A stretch of 64,000 bases of DNA from Oscillospiraceae bacterium (lineage in GTDB: Bacteria > Bacillota > Clostridia > Oscillospirales > Oscillospiraceae): assembly GCA_017428565.1 (NCBI GenBank), contig JAFRQP010000058.1:35644-99643 (forward strand). The letters run 5' to 3'. How positions within the stretch are numbered: the stretch's first letter is position 1; every line of letters begins with the position of its first letter. The notes below the pieces were generated by a model. It saw only the letters and a list, made by a program, of their open reading frames with translations, was not told the origin of the DNA and made no database searches. Of the stretch, positions 25,744 through 33,177 are shown in pieces. The position numbers and the translations under genes were made by a program.

Positions 25744-25778
25744 GGGGGAAATCCTCCTCGTATCATATTTCGGATGAA

Positions 25779-25851
25779 TTGACATCTTCCGTTTCGCATG
25801 GTATCATGAAATCGTATTTGAAACAAGTACTGACATATTTGTTAGGTACTT
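25779..25851. promoter_or_regulatory. Overlapping divergent promoters with candidate HxlR operator
   Basis: Plus strand: TTGACA (25779-25784), 17 nt, TATCAT (25802-25807). Minus strand: TTGTTT (25826-25821), 17 nt, TACCAT (25803-25798). The inverted repeat AAGTAC (25825-25830) / GTACTT (25846-25851) touches the minus -35 box and lies just before the HxlR start, fitting a repressor site for both directions. Confidence 0.65.
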
Positions 25852-25867
25852 ACTTTGAGGAAAGCGT

Positions 25868-26209
25868 ATGAAGGATAAAAACATTTCGGAAGCCAAATTC
25901 AGCGATACCGGATACAGCTACACGCTCTCGCTGATTGCCGGGAAGTACAAGCCCATTGTGCTCTACTGCCTGATGGAGTATGAGCCGGTTCGCTTCAATG
26001 AGATGCACCGGTATCTGGGGACCGCAGCGGACAAGACGCTGAGCCAGACGCTGAAGGAGCTGGAGCGGGACGGTCTCATCCACCGGGAGATGTATCCTGA
26101 AATCCCGCCGAAGGTGGAGTACAGCCTGACGGAAAGAGGGCACTCCCTGGTGCGGGTGCTGGACCAGCTCTGCACCTGGGGCGAGGAAAACAGGCCGAAG
26201 GAAGCCTAG
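25868..26209 (+). CDS. HxlR-family transcriptional regulator
   Basis: A 113-residue winged-helix protein. Family blocks: LSLIAGKYKPIVLYCLMEYE, RFNEMHRYLGTAADKTLSQT, LKELERDGLIHREMYPEIPP and KVEYSLTERGHSL. No Cys lies in the usual N-terminal sensing position of YodB/HypR-type members. It diverges from the flavoprotein operon and has a palindrome in the shared promoter, so it probably represses that operon and itself. Confidence 0.92.
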   Translation: MKDKNISEAKFSDTGYSYTLSLIAGKYKPIVLYCLMEYEPVRFNEMHRYLGTAADKTLSQTLKELERDGLIHREMYPEIPPKVEYSLTERGHSLVRVLDQLCTWGEENRPKEA

Positions 26210-26381
26210 CGTTCCGCTCACGGGCCGCCGCGGCCTGTACCCCGCGCTGTTTTGCAGGCGGCAAAGCGGATCGGCAGGGTGGATTTGACCATCCGGGGGA
26301 AAACGAATCCGTTCGGGTGATGATGAGGCAGGCTGTTCTGGTCCTTCCAGACGCCAGCGGAAATGCCGGAGGAGGGCAGAT

Positions 26382-27479
26382 ATGGAATTCATATGTTCGG
26401 CATGCGGAAAACGGGAGAGCGTGCGCACCCGCAAGGCCCACTGTGACTGCGGCGGACTTTGGAAGCTGGACTATGAGCCGCCGAAGTTCGACACGGAAAA
26501 GATCGATCGGAGCGAGTGGAGCATGTTCCGTTACCGGGCCTTCATGGCGCTGGACGACGACGCCTCCTGGCGCGGCATCAGCCTCGGCGAAGGCATGACG
26601 CCCATCGTCCGGCTGGATGAGAACGTGCTTTTGAAGATGGACTATTTCATGCCGACCCTGTCCTTCAAGGATCGCGGGGCGGCGGTGCTGGTCTCCCACT
26701 GCCGGGCCATCGGCGTGGACAGCGTCGTGCAGGATTCCAGCGGCAACGCGGGCAACTCCGTCGCGGCCTACTGCGCCAAGGCCGGGATCGCCTGCGAGAT
26801 CTTTGTGCCGGAGGGGACCAGCCCCAAGAAGATCGACAGCATCCGCGCCCACGGCGCCGTCTGCACCGTGGTCCCCGGAGGCCGCGACCACTGCGCGGAG
26901 GTCTGCCGGGAGAAGGTGGAGCGGCAGGGCCTGTACTATGCCAACCACGTCTACAACCCCTTTTTCTACGAGGGAACAAAGACCTATATCTACGAAGTGT
27001 TTGAGCAGCTGGGCCGGATTCCGGCGCATCTCGTGATCCCCGTCGGGAACGGCACGCTGTTTCTCGGCGCCATCAAGGGCCTGGAGCATCTGCTCCGCTC
27101 CGGCTGCATCGAAAAAATGCCGCAGATCATCGCCCTGCAGGCCGAGACCTGCGATCCGCTCCTCCGCGCCGCGGCGCAGGGCCTGGCGGAGCCGGCAGAA
27201 CTCACGCCGCGGCCCACCATCGCGGAGGGGATCGCCATCGGCAAGCCCATGCGCGGCAGGGAGATCCTGGAATACGCCTACAAGTACGGCGTCCGCTTTG
27301 TCCACGCACCGGAGGACAGGATCCTGGACGCCCGGGCCGCGCTGGCAAGGCGCGGGATCTATTGCGAGCACACCACAGCCGCAAACTACGCGGCCTATCT
27401 CGCCTACTGCGAGACTTACGGCCCGACGCCCGACTGTCTCATTACCATGTGCGGCGCGGGGCTGAAGTCCGACCACTGA
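26382..27479 (+). CDS. PLP-dependent threonine synthase-like enzyme
   Basis: A 365-residue fold-type II PLP enzyme. The N-terminus has a small zinc-ribbon-like motif (CSACGKRESVRTRKAHCDCG). PTLSFKDRGAAVLVSH carries the PLP Lys, DSSGNAGNSVAAYCAKAGI the phosphate-binding Asn-rich loop, VPVGNG-type text occurs as VIPVGNGTLFLGA, and the C-terminus has TMCGAGLKS. GGAGG precedes ATG 26382. The family includes threonine synthase and related enzymes such as cysteate synthase, so the exact substrate is open. The gene stands alone, between HxlR and a terminator hairpin. Confidence 0.8.
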   Translation: MEFICSACGKRESVRTRKAHCDCGGLWKLDYEPPKFDTEKIDRSEWSMFRYRAFMALDDDASWRGISLGEGMTPIVRLDENVLLKMDYFMPTLSFKDRGAAVLVSHCRAIGVDSVVQDSSGNAGNSVAAYCAKAGIACEIFVPEGTSPKKIDSIRAHGAVCTVVPGGRDHCAEVCREKVERQGLYYANHVYNPFFYEGTKTYIYEVFEQLGRIPAHLVIPVGNGTLFLGAIKGLEHLLRSGCIEKMPQIIALQAETCDPLLRAAAQGLAEPAELTPRPTIAEGIAIGKPMRGREILEYAYKYGVRFVHAPEDRILDARAALARRGIYCEHTTAANYAAYLAYCETYGPTPDCLITMCGAGLKSDH

Positions 27480-27530
27480 TTTTAGATCGCTTTGCTGCGC
27501 GGCGCCTGCGAAGAATGGCACACAGCAAAA

Positions 27531-27558
27531 GACAGCCCGTCCTCTCGGACGGGCTGTC
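27531..27558. terminator. Terminator hairpin, first copy (left flank of the 161-bp element)
   Basis: GACAGCCCGTCC and GGACGGGCTGTC pair exactly around TCTC. AAAA precedes it, giving a T run for leftward transcription. The same 28 bp are repeated at 27720-27747 in the same orientation. Confidence 0.9.
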
Positions 27559-27719
27559 AAGCTGTCGACAAAGTGTCGACAGCTTGAACGCAAGAATGGG
27601 AACTTCCGAAAAAAGTTCCCATTCTTGCGTAGATTGAACGTGAAGGGGGGACTCCCATCCCCCCTTCACAATCCCCCCATGCGTGTCGGTACCTCGCCGC
27701 ATGGGTTTGTCTACAGTCT
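27559..27719. mobile_element. 161-bp multi-hairpin element, copy 1 (MITE-like)
   Basis: Four perfect hairpins in a row: 27559-27585 (AAGCTGTCGACA stem), 27590-27628 (16-bp stem GCAAGAATGGGAACTT), 27640-27669 (11-bp GTGAAGGGGGG stem) and 27676-27705 (CCCATGCG stem). The ends CTGTCGACA and TGTCTACAG form imperfect terminal inverted repeats. It has no coding capacity that I trust. It is about 94% identical to 36557-36717 and is flanked on both sides by the same 28-bp terminator hairpin. Confidence 0.88.
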
Positions 27720-27747
27720 GACAGCCCGTCCTCTCGGACGGGCTGTC
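27720..27747. terminator. Terminator hairpin, second copy (right flank of the 161-bp element)
   Basis: Exact direct copy of 27531-27558 followed by TTT, so it can terminate rightward transcripts; a leftward gene ends 13 nt further on. Confidence 0.9.
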
Positions 27748-27759
27748 TTTCGCTGTTCC

Positions 27760-28239
27760 CTATCTCTCTGTCGGTTTCCAGATCCCATGCTGCCGAAAAA
27801 AGAGGCTGATTTGGTTTTCAAAGCCCGGGACATCCGTGTTTTTTCTTCTTCCGAACAGCGGCATGGACAAGTCGGGGATTTCTTCGGCTGCGTCGGGCGG
27901 ACTTCCGGCGTAGGGAAAGCAGCCGATCCGATTCAAGCCCCAGCTCTCCTCGTCTTTCTTGGATTTGAAGCAGATTTGGCACAAATAATCCCACTTTTCG
28001 CCGTGCTCCATCACACGCAGCAAGCCCAGCGAAGCAAGCTCCGCTTCTGTTTGCGGGATCGCGTCCTCCGGGCAAAGCGTAACATAGACCAACTGGATCA
28101 GGCGCCCGCTTCGGTCTTCATATTCTCCGACTTTGCGGAACAGCGCCAGCATACCCAAGAGACCCGCTTTTTTTGCGGAATCCTGGAGGAAGGGATGAAC
28201 AAAGGTATCGCCGATCTTCCAATCTGCATGATACGCCAT
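27760..28239 (-). CDS. Hypothetical protein
   Basis: A 159-residue soluble protein that I do not recognise. It starts MAYHADWKIGDTFVHPFL; AGAGGAG lies 9 nt before ATG 28239. It has several Trp and Cys residues (CPED, CQICFKSKK, IGCFPYAG) and a Pro-rich C-terminus. It stands alone, with a terminator on its 3' side. The small size, lone position and composition would fit an accessory or immunity-type gene, but nothing seen proves that. Confidence 0.65.
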   Translation of the reverse strand: MAYHADWKIGDTFVHPFLQDSAKKAGLLGMLALFRKVGEYEDRSGRLIQLVYVTLCPEDAIPQTEAELASLGLLRVMEHGEKWDYLCQICFKSKKDEESWGLNRIGCFPYAGSPPDAAEEIPDLSMPLFGRRKNTDVPGFENQISLFFRQHGIWKPTER

Positions 28240-28334
28240 GACGCGGCGCTCCTCTCTGCGCAAAGACTGCCCGTTTCGAAATCCTCATATTCTCTGCCGG
28301 CCCCCCTTGCCGGGATCCTGCCGCGGATGCGCTC

Positions 28335-29639
28335 TCAGCCGGCGGCGTCAAGGGGCGTGTAGCCGGCCTTTTCCACCAGCTCCTGCCCCTGGGGAGAACA
28401 GATCCATGCCAGCAGGGCCAGAGTGTTCTCGTCCGCGTCAGCACGGGTCACGGCATAGAAGCAGGAGGCCAGAGGGTAACTGCCGTTTTCGATGTTCTCC
28501 ACCGTGGGCGCGACCCCGTTGATTTCCAGCAGCTTCACGTCGAAGCCCTTCATCAGGCCCGTGCAGTAAAAGCGGAAGGAATAGCCGATGGCGTTGCGGT
28601 GGTTCCGGTACGCGGAAACCTGCTCCACGATCCCGCCCATGCCGTCTATGACCTGCTCCCGGTCGGCGGGCATCAGGGGCGTGTCCTGCATGACGTAACG
28701 CTCCAGGGCTGTCTGGCTGCCGCTGCCCGGCTCCCGCTGGAAGGCCAGGATCTCTCCCAGTCCCTGGGCTCCCAGCTCGCTCCAATCGGTGATCTGACCG
28801 GAATAGATCCCCCGGAGCTGCTCCAGGCTCAGCCCTTCCACCGGGTTTTTCGGATTCACAAAGAAGACGAAGGCCTCCCGCCCGATGGGCGTATAGACCA
28901 GCTCCACGCCCTTCTCTGCGGCGTATTCCTCCTGCTCCCGGCTGGGGCCGCCCACAAAAATGATGTCGCAGTCCCCGTTCACGATCGCCCGGTATGCATA
29001 GCCCGTGGTGCTGCAGGCGACGACCCTTCGAATCTCCCACTCTTCCAGCTCCGCCATGCGCTCCGGGTAAGTCGCCTGGGCAAAGGCGGCGTAGACGGGA
29101 TAGAGAGCCGTGGCGCCGTCCATGCGGGGGAGAGAATCCAGATCGTCGAAGCGCAGCGTGGGCGTCTCGTCCAGCCTGGCCACGGGGCTGTCCTCCACAA
29201 AGGGGGTATAGCTGCGGTAGTCAAAGCTCTCCTGCAGGGTGATGCTCCGCAGATGGAACAAATAGAGCTCCCGGCCGCCGATCGCGCCAAAGGCCAGGAC
29301 GGTGCAGCCCAGCAGGGCCAAAAAGGCCTTTTTTCCAAGGTTTTGGGCCATCAGGGCGATCAGCAGCAGCGCCAGCAGCAGACCCGCAAGAATGGTAAGA
29401 GCGATCATATACCAGTGCAACTCGAACAGACAGCTGACGAAAACTGCAAAGCCGATGACGAGGGCGTCTCCCGCGCCCAGGATGACGGTCCAGCAGAGAA
29501 ACAGCCCCTGCCTCCGGCTCTTCCCGCTGTCCTTTTGCGCTCCCCTGCGCTTGTCCCGGAGGCGGAGCACCGCCACCAGAGCGGTGCCGATCAGAAGCAA
29601 AACAGGAACGCCAAACAAGACAACAGCTGCTATGTTCAT
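28335..29639 (-). CDS. Membrane protein with PstS-like substrate-binding domain
   Basis: A 434-residue protein. The N-terminal ~130 residues hold four hydrophobic segments (about 2-24, 46-69, 74-96 and 102-122). The rest resembles phosphate-type periplasmic binding proteins (PBP_like_2): SYTPFVEDSPVARLDE, DGATALYPVYAAFAQATYPE, GYAYRAIVNGDCDIIFVGGP, NPVEGLSLEQLRGIYSGQIT, then REPGSGSQTALERY and AIGYSF. These are phosphate-ligand loops of PstS. No pstCAB genes are nearby. ATG 29639 has a GAGG at 9 nt. A fusion of four membrane helices with a PstS-like domain suggests an anion sensor or carrier rather than a standard ABC lipoprotein. Confidence 0.78.
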   Translation of the reverse strand: MNIAAVVLFGVPVLLLIGTALVAVLRLRDKRRGAQKDSGKSRRQGLFLCWTVILGAGDALVIGFAVFVSCLFELHWYMIALTILAGLLLALLLIALMAQNLGKKAFLALLGCTVLAFGAIGGRELYLFHLRSITLQESFDYRSYTPFVEDSPVARLDETPTLRFDDLDSLPRMDGATALYPVYAAFAQATYPERMAELEEWEIRRVVACSTTGYAYRAIVNGDCDIIFVGGPSREQEEYAAEKGVELVYTPIGREAFVFFVNPKNPVEGLSLEQLRGIYSGQITDWSELGAQGLGEILAFQREPGSGSQTALERYVMQDTPLMPADREQVIDGMGGIVEQVSAYRNHRNAIGYSFRFYCTGLMKGFDVKLLEINGVAPTVENIENGSYPLASCFYAVTRADADENTLALLAWICSPQGQELVEKAGYTPLDAAG

Positions 29640-29798
29640 AAGAAGTTCCTCGCTTTCTGGCCGAGAAAGCAAATCACGGGGGACCATTCTCCGTGTTCCG
29701 CGCCCGCCGATTTTCGTTCTGTTCCCGTCCTCTGCTTGTATAACGTTCAGCGGGGCAAAAAGGTTTCATAGTCAAGAAAAAATAGTATCTGGGGCGTT

Positions 29799-29860
29799 GA
29801 GCCCCGGCCCCTGCAGGGGCCGGGGCTCGACACATGTCCGCGGACGGCCAATGGCCGTCC
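29799..29860. repeat. GC-rich intergenic hairpins followed by CTACGGG
   Basis: 29799-29828 is a perfect 30-bp palindrome (GAGCCCCGGCCCC half). 29842-29860 is a second hairpin (GGACGGCC / GGCCGTCC). The CTACGGGG that follows touches the TlpA stop codon. A similar hairpin plus CTACGGG occurs at 49591-49618. Confidence 0.7.
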
Positions 29861-30439
29861 CTACGGGGATGGACGCAGGGCCGCATCGGCCAGCGCCGCC
29901 AGCTCCTCGTAGCTGAGCGAGCCCTCGCTGTTATAGCGCACCAGGCCCCGGGCGTCCAGGATGATGGTCTGGGGCAGGACGGTAGAGGCCTCCAGCAGGG
30001 CGCAGAGGCTTCCGTCCTCGTCCACGGCGAAGGGCATGGTATAGTCGTAGTCCGCCAGATAGGCGGGCACGTCCGCCGTCACGGGAGAGGCGTGGATCGC
30101 CAGCACCGCCAGATCCCCGCCCCGCTCCTGCAGCAGCCGGTCAAAGTTCGGCAGCTCCCGGACGCAGGGGGTGCACCAGGTGGCCCAGAGATTGAGCACC
30201 ACCACCTTGCCCCGCTGCTCCGACAGGGTGAAGACGCTGCCGTCTACGCACTGCACGGTGAAATCCGGCAGGCGCTCCCCCACTTGGGTCCCCTGGGGAA
30301 TGGCGGGATCGTCCTCGGGCAGGCTCTCCTGGGGCGCAGGGGCGGGGGCGGCAGGCGCGGGCCGGTTCACCAGCACCAGCACCGCCGCCAGCAGCGCAAG
30401 GGCCAGGGCCCAGAGCAGGCGGCTCAGTCCCTTTTTCAT
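29861..30439 (-). CDS. TlpA-like membrane-anchored thioredoxin
   Basis: A 192-residue protein with an N-terminal anchor (LLWALALALLAAVLVLVN), a Pro/Ala linker and a TlpA/ResA domain (about 60-190). NLWATWCTPCVRELPNFDRL carries the CxxC redox site; IPQ-like cis-Pro text appears as VLPQTIILDARG. It acts outside the membrane on disulfides. The start ATG overlaps the stop of the upstream polyferredoxin gene by 4 nt, so they are translationally coupled. It is the last gene of the redox operon; its 3' end abuts an intergenic hairpin repeat. Confidence 0.9.
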   Translation of the reverse strand: MKKGLSRLLWALALALLAAVLVLVNRPAPAAPAPAPQESLPEDDPAIPQGTQVGERLPDFTVQCVDGSVFTLSEQRGKVVVLNLWATWCTPCVRELPNFDRLLQERGGDLAVLAIHASPVTADVPAYLADYDYTMPFAVDEDGSLCALLEASTVLPQTIILDARGLVRYNSEGSLSYEELAALADAALRPSP

Positions 30440-31323
30440 GGCCGCACCCCCTTCCCCGGCAGCTCCGGTCCCCGCAGGACCAGCTTCCCGGCCCGGAAGG
30501 AGATGGCCCGAAACGCGCAAACGTCGATGCACTTGCCGCAGTGGACGCATTCGCTGTCCCCCACGGCGCGGATGTCCATGGGGCAGGCGCGGACGCAGGC
30601 GCCGCAGTCGGTGCAGCGGCTCTTGTCCACCTTCACGCCCAGCAGCGCCAGCTTGGCCATCAGACCGTAGAGGGCGCCCAGGGGGCAGAGGAAGCGGCAG
30701 AAAGCCCGAAAGACGAACACGCAGCCGGTGAGGATCAGCAGCAGCAGCGAGAATTTCCACCAGAAGAGGCCGCCGGTCATGGCGCGCAGGGCCTCGTTTG
30801 CCGGGTGGAGCATCAGCAGCAGCGCCCCCTCCAGGGTTCCGGCGGGGCAAATGAACTTGCAGAAGCCCGGCAGCGGCAGCCGCCGCAGGGCAAACCAGGC
30901 CGGGATGCCGATGGCGAAGACCAGCAGCACGCCGTATTTGACCCGGCTGAGCTTTCGCGTCAGCGGGCTCTTGGGGATCTTGCGGGTGGGGATCTTGTGC
31001 AGCAGCTCCTGGATCAGCCCGAAGGGGCAGAGGAAGCCGCAGATCACCCGCCCCAGCAGCAACCCGAAGAGCAGCAGGATCCCCACCACGTAGAAGGCCG
31101 GACGGTCCGCCGAGGCGGCCACCGCGTTCTGCAGGGAGCCCAGCGGGCACGCCGCAACCGCCCCCGGGCAGGAATAGCAGTTCAGCCCCGGGACGCACAC
31201 GCTTTTCAGCGGGCCGGTATAGATTTGCCCCTCGGCGAAGCCCTTCAGGTGGGCGTTGTAGAGCAGGGCCGAGTAGAGCTGGATCAGCCGCCGGGTGGTG
31301 GGCCTGTGCAGCTTCTTAGCCAA
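30436..31323 (-). CDS. Membrane 4Fe-4S polyferredoxin (NapH/CcdA-partner type)
   Basis: A 295-residue membrane protein with about five to six hydrophobic segments. Conserved Cys motifs at the membrane (NCYSCPGAVAACPLG, ICGFLCPFGLIQELLHK, FCKFICPAGTLEGAL, FCRFLCPLGALYGL) and two C-terminal 4Fe-4S clusters (CTDCGACVRACPMD and CVHCGKCIDVC) match the NapH-like polyferredoxins. It should carry electrons across the membrane to the neighbouring extracytoplasmic thioredoxins. The start appears to be TTG 31323, inside the end of the upstream 46-residue gene. Confidence 0.9.
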   Translation of the reverse strand: MAKKLHRPTTRRLIQLYSALLYNAHLKGFAEGQIYTGPLKSVCVPGLNCYSCPGAVAACPLGSLQNAVAASADRPAFYVVGILLLFGLLLGRVICGFLCPFGLIQELLHKIPTRKIPKSPLTRKLSRVKYGVLLVFAIGIPAWFALRRLPLPGFCKFICPAGTLEGALLLMLHPANEALRAMTGGLFWWKFSLLLLILTGCVFVFRAFCRFLCPLGALYGLMAKLALLGVKVDKSRCTDCGACVRACPMDIRAVGDSECVHCGKCIDVCAFRAISFRAGKLVLRGPELPGKGVRP

Positions 31324-31456
31324 GGCCGATACACTCCGAGCAGATCCTGACGGCCTTGGCCAGCACGTCCCGGGCGCCGCCGTTCAGCACGCCCAGGATC
31401 ACCAGCGCAAGGCCCAAAACAAACAGCGCCGCCCACAGCGCAGTTTTCCGCGTCAT
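31316..31456 (-). CDS. CD1871A-family small CxxC membrane protein
   Basis: A 46-residue protein. It has one hydrophobic segment (ALWAALFVLGLALVILGVLN) and ends CSECIGLG, the CxxC tail typical of the CD1871A family. ATG 31456 overlaps the stop of the thioredoxin lipoprotein gene by 4 nt, and its own end overlaps the TTG start of the polyferredoxin by 8 nt. It probably acts with the polyferredoxin in electron transfer; this is inferred from the family's usual neighbours. Confidence 0.85.
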   Translation of the reverse strand: MTRKTALWAALFVLGLALVILGVLNGGARDVLAKAVRICSECIGLG

Positions 31457-32376
31457 CCCACTTTCCTCAGCATGATCTCGATGTTCTGGTCATAGGGCTC
31501 CAGAAGATACTCGTCCGGATCCACGAACTCATAGCCCTCGGGGATCTGGAGCACCTGGACATGATAGCGGTAGCGCATGTCCGTGAAGATCGCCATGCCC
31601 TCCGCGTCGGTGGTGACGCCGATGCAGACCGAGTCGGTGCAGAAGCCGATGTGCACACCCTCTATGGGCCTGTAATTCTGGTCGAAGACCTCAACGGTGT
31701 GCGTGCAGACATTGGGATTGTAGTCCGGGCCGGAGTAGCGCGCAAAATGCTCCAGAAAGGCCTCTGTCGAGCTCTCCGCGCCGCCCATCACCGCGGCGAT
31801 TCGGCCGCTGTGATCCACATACAGCGTGACGGGGATATAATCCGGACAAAAGCGATCCAGCCCCGTCCCGGCCACATTGGCCATGGGGAAGCTGAGTCCG
31901 TTCGCCGCTGCGAAGTTCCGCAGCACCTCGTCCGTATCCTTAGGTTCATCGGACAGGGCGATCACAGCGACCTTGTCGGAATTCTGAGACCAGGCCTCCT
32001 GCATATAGGGGAACTCCCTCCGGCAGGGGTCGCACCAGGTGGCGAAGAGGTTGATGACCACCAGCTCGTGATCCTCCAGCGCCTCGTACAGGCGAAACTC
32101 CGTCCCGTCGCTGCAGCGGACGCTGAAGTCCTCCAGGATGACAGGCTCCGTATTGGGGTCCGGCGTCGGTTCCGGCTCGGGCGTCGGTTCGGGTTCGGGT
32201 TCCGGCTCGGGCTCCGGTTCCGGCTCGGGTTCCGGCTCCGCTGCCGGTTCCGGCTCGGCGGTCGCGGGGGCCTCCGGCGCGGTCTCGGCGGGCTTTTCCG
32301 CCGTCGGCTGTCCGCCGCAGCCGGCCAGGCAGCCCAGCAGCATCAGCAGGGCAAGCAGAAATGCAATGCGTTTCAT
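31453..32376 (-). CDS. Thioredoxin-domain lipoprotein with Glu-Pro linker
   Basis: A 307-residue protein. Signal and lipobox LAGC near residue 20; then a long Glu-Pro repeat spacer (about 25-80); TlpA-like domain with INLFATWCDPCRREFPYMQE carrying CxxC and IPVTLYVDHSG around the cis-Pro; then a C-terminal beta domain (about 225-307, CTHTVEVFDQNYRPIEGVHI and EGMAIFTDMRYRYHVQV) like a Cna-B/carboxypeptidase-regulatory fold. Two adjacent ATGs (32379, 32376) follow AAGGAGG; 32376 has the better spacing. It heads the redox operon. Confidence 0.88.
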   Translation of the reverse strand: MKRIAFLLALLMLLGCLAGCGGQPTAEKPAETAPEAPATAEPEPAAEPEPEPEPEPEPEPEPEPTPEPEPTPDPNTEPVILEDFSVRCSDGTEFRLYEALEDHELVVINLFATWCDPCRREFPYMQEAWSQNSDKVAVIALSDEPKDTDEVLRNFAAANGLSFPMANVAGTGLDRFCPDYIPVTLYVDHSGRIAAVMGGAESSTEAFLEHFARYSGPDYNPNVCTHTVEVFDQNYRPIEGVHIGFCTDSVCIGVTTDAEGMAIFTDMRYRYHVQVLQIPEGYEFVDPDEYLLEPYDQNIEIMLRKVG

Positions 32377-32452
32377 CATGGTTCCTCCTTCATATTCAGA
32401 TTCTTCTCTTTGATGATAGCAGAACGCCGCGGACTCGTCAATCGAAATGCCC

Positions 32453-32486
32453 AAAAGCAGCCCATCTCCTGAGATGGGCTGCTTTT
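32453..32486. terminator. Bidirectional terminator
   Basis: AAAAGCAGCCCATCTC (32453-32468) pairs exactly with GAGATGGGCTGCTTTT (32471-32486). It ends the leftward gene at 32502. Confidence 0.92.
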
Positions 32487-32501
32487 GCAGTCAAAGGAGT
32501 C

Positions 32502-33098
32502 TCAATGTCTGTTGAAGCGGACGCTGGACAGAATGGCGCAAAGATCCGGGTCCTGCGCCATGTCGGGCAGGGGCGTGTCGTTGCCCTTGTCCTTGAAGAG
32601 CAGCACCAGCACATAGCTCTGCCCGTCCCCGGGGATGGGGACGCAGAAGCAGAGATTGTCCCCCTCCAGATACTTCACCGCGTCCACGCTGCCGTAGCGC
32701 ACGGGGCCGAAGCTCTTGTGCTTTTCGGCCAGGCCCGCGCAGTGGGCGGCAAAATCCTCGCCGGTGAAGTAGGCGGCGTACTCGATCTGCAGGCTGAAAT
32801 CCTCCCCCTGCAGCAGGGCCACATGGGAGTCGCTGGAATAGCTGAGGAAGTCCTCCGACACCACGGCGTAGCTGAACTTGTCCGCGTCATAGTCCAGGCT
32901 CATCTCCACGGTGGAGGCGTCCCGGAAGCCGGAGATGAAGCTGTAGCTGCCGGTTTTCAGATTGGCGGGCGCCTTGGCGGGCGCGGGCTGCTTGCCGGCG
33001 GGCGCTTTGGCGGCGGGAGCGGCTTTTTTGCGCGTCAGCGCAAAGGCGGCGCCCAGGGCGGCCAGGCCGAGAGGCGCGAGGATCGTCCATTTTTTCAT
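32502..33098 (-). CDS. Hypothetical membrane-anchored protein
   Basis: A 198-residue protein. It has one N-terminal hydrophobic segment (TILAPLGLAALGAAFAL) followed by a Lys/Ala/Pro-rich linker (about 25-45). The outer domain (about 50-198) contains SYSFISGFRDASTVEMSLDY and FLSYSSDSHVALLQGEDFSL. I do not recognise the domain. ATG 33098 is 9 nt after GGAG; the in-frame ATG 9 nt upstream sits directly on the ribosome site. Single gene with its own terminator. Confidence 0.7.
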   Translation of the reverse strand: MKKWTILAPLGLAALGAAFALTRKKAAPAAKAPAGKQPAPAKAPANLKTGSYSFISGFRDASTVEMSLDYDADKFSYAVVSEDFLSYSSDSHVALLQGEDFSLQIEYAAYFTGEDFAAHCAGLAEKHKSFGPVRYGSVDAVKYLEGDNLCFCVPIPGDGQSYVLVLLFKDKGNDTPLPDMAQDPDLCAILSSVRFNRH

Positions 33099-33177
33099 CG
33101 GGATCATCTCCTGCTTTCTTCTTGATAAAATCAGTATACCCTATCCCTGCGCGCTTGCCAAGAGCAAAATCGCAAAA

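Noticed and set aside
26210-26381. Possible T-box or riboswitch ahead of the threonine-synthase-like gene
   Set aside because: I could not find a T-box consensus, a terminator/antiterminator pair or a known riboswitch core in this gap.
27448-27702. Small open frames inside the two 161-bp elements with similar peptides
   Set aside because: They run through all the hairpins and into unrelated flanks, and arise simply because the element DNA is conserved.
32138-32413. A Gly/Ser-rich open frame on the plus strand
   Set aside because: It is the antisense of the Glu-Pro stalk of the thioredoxin lipoprotein.
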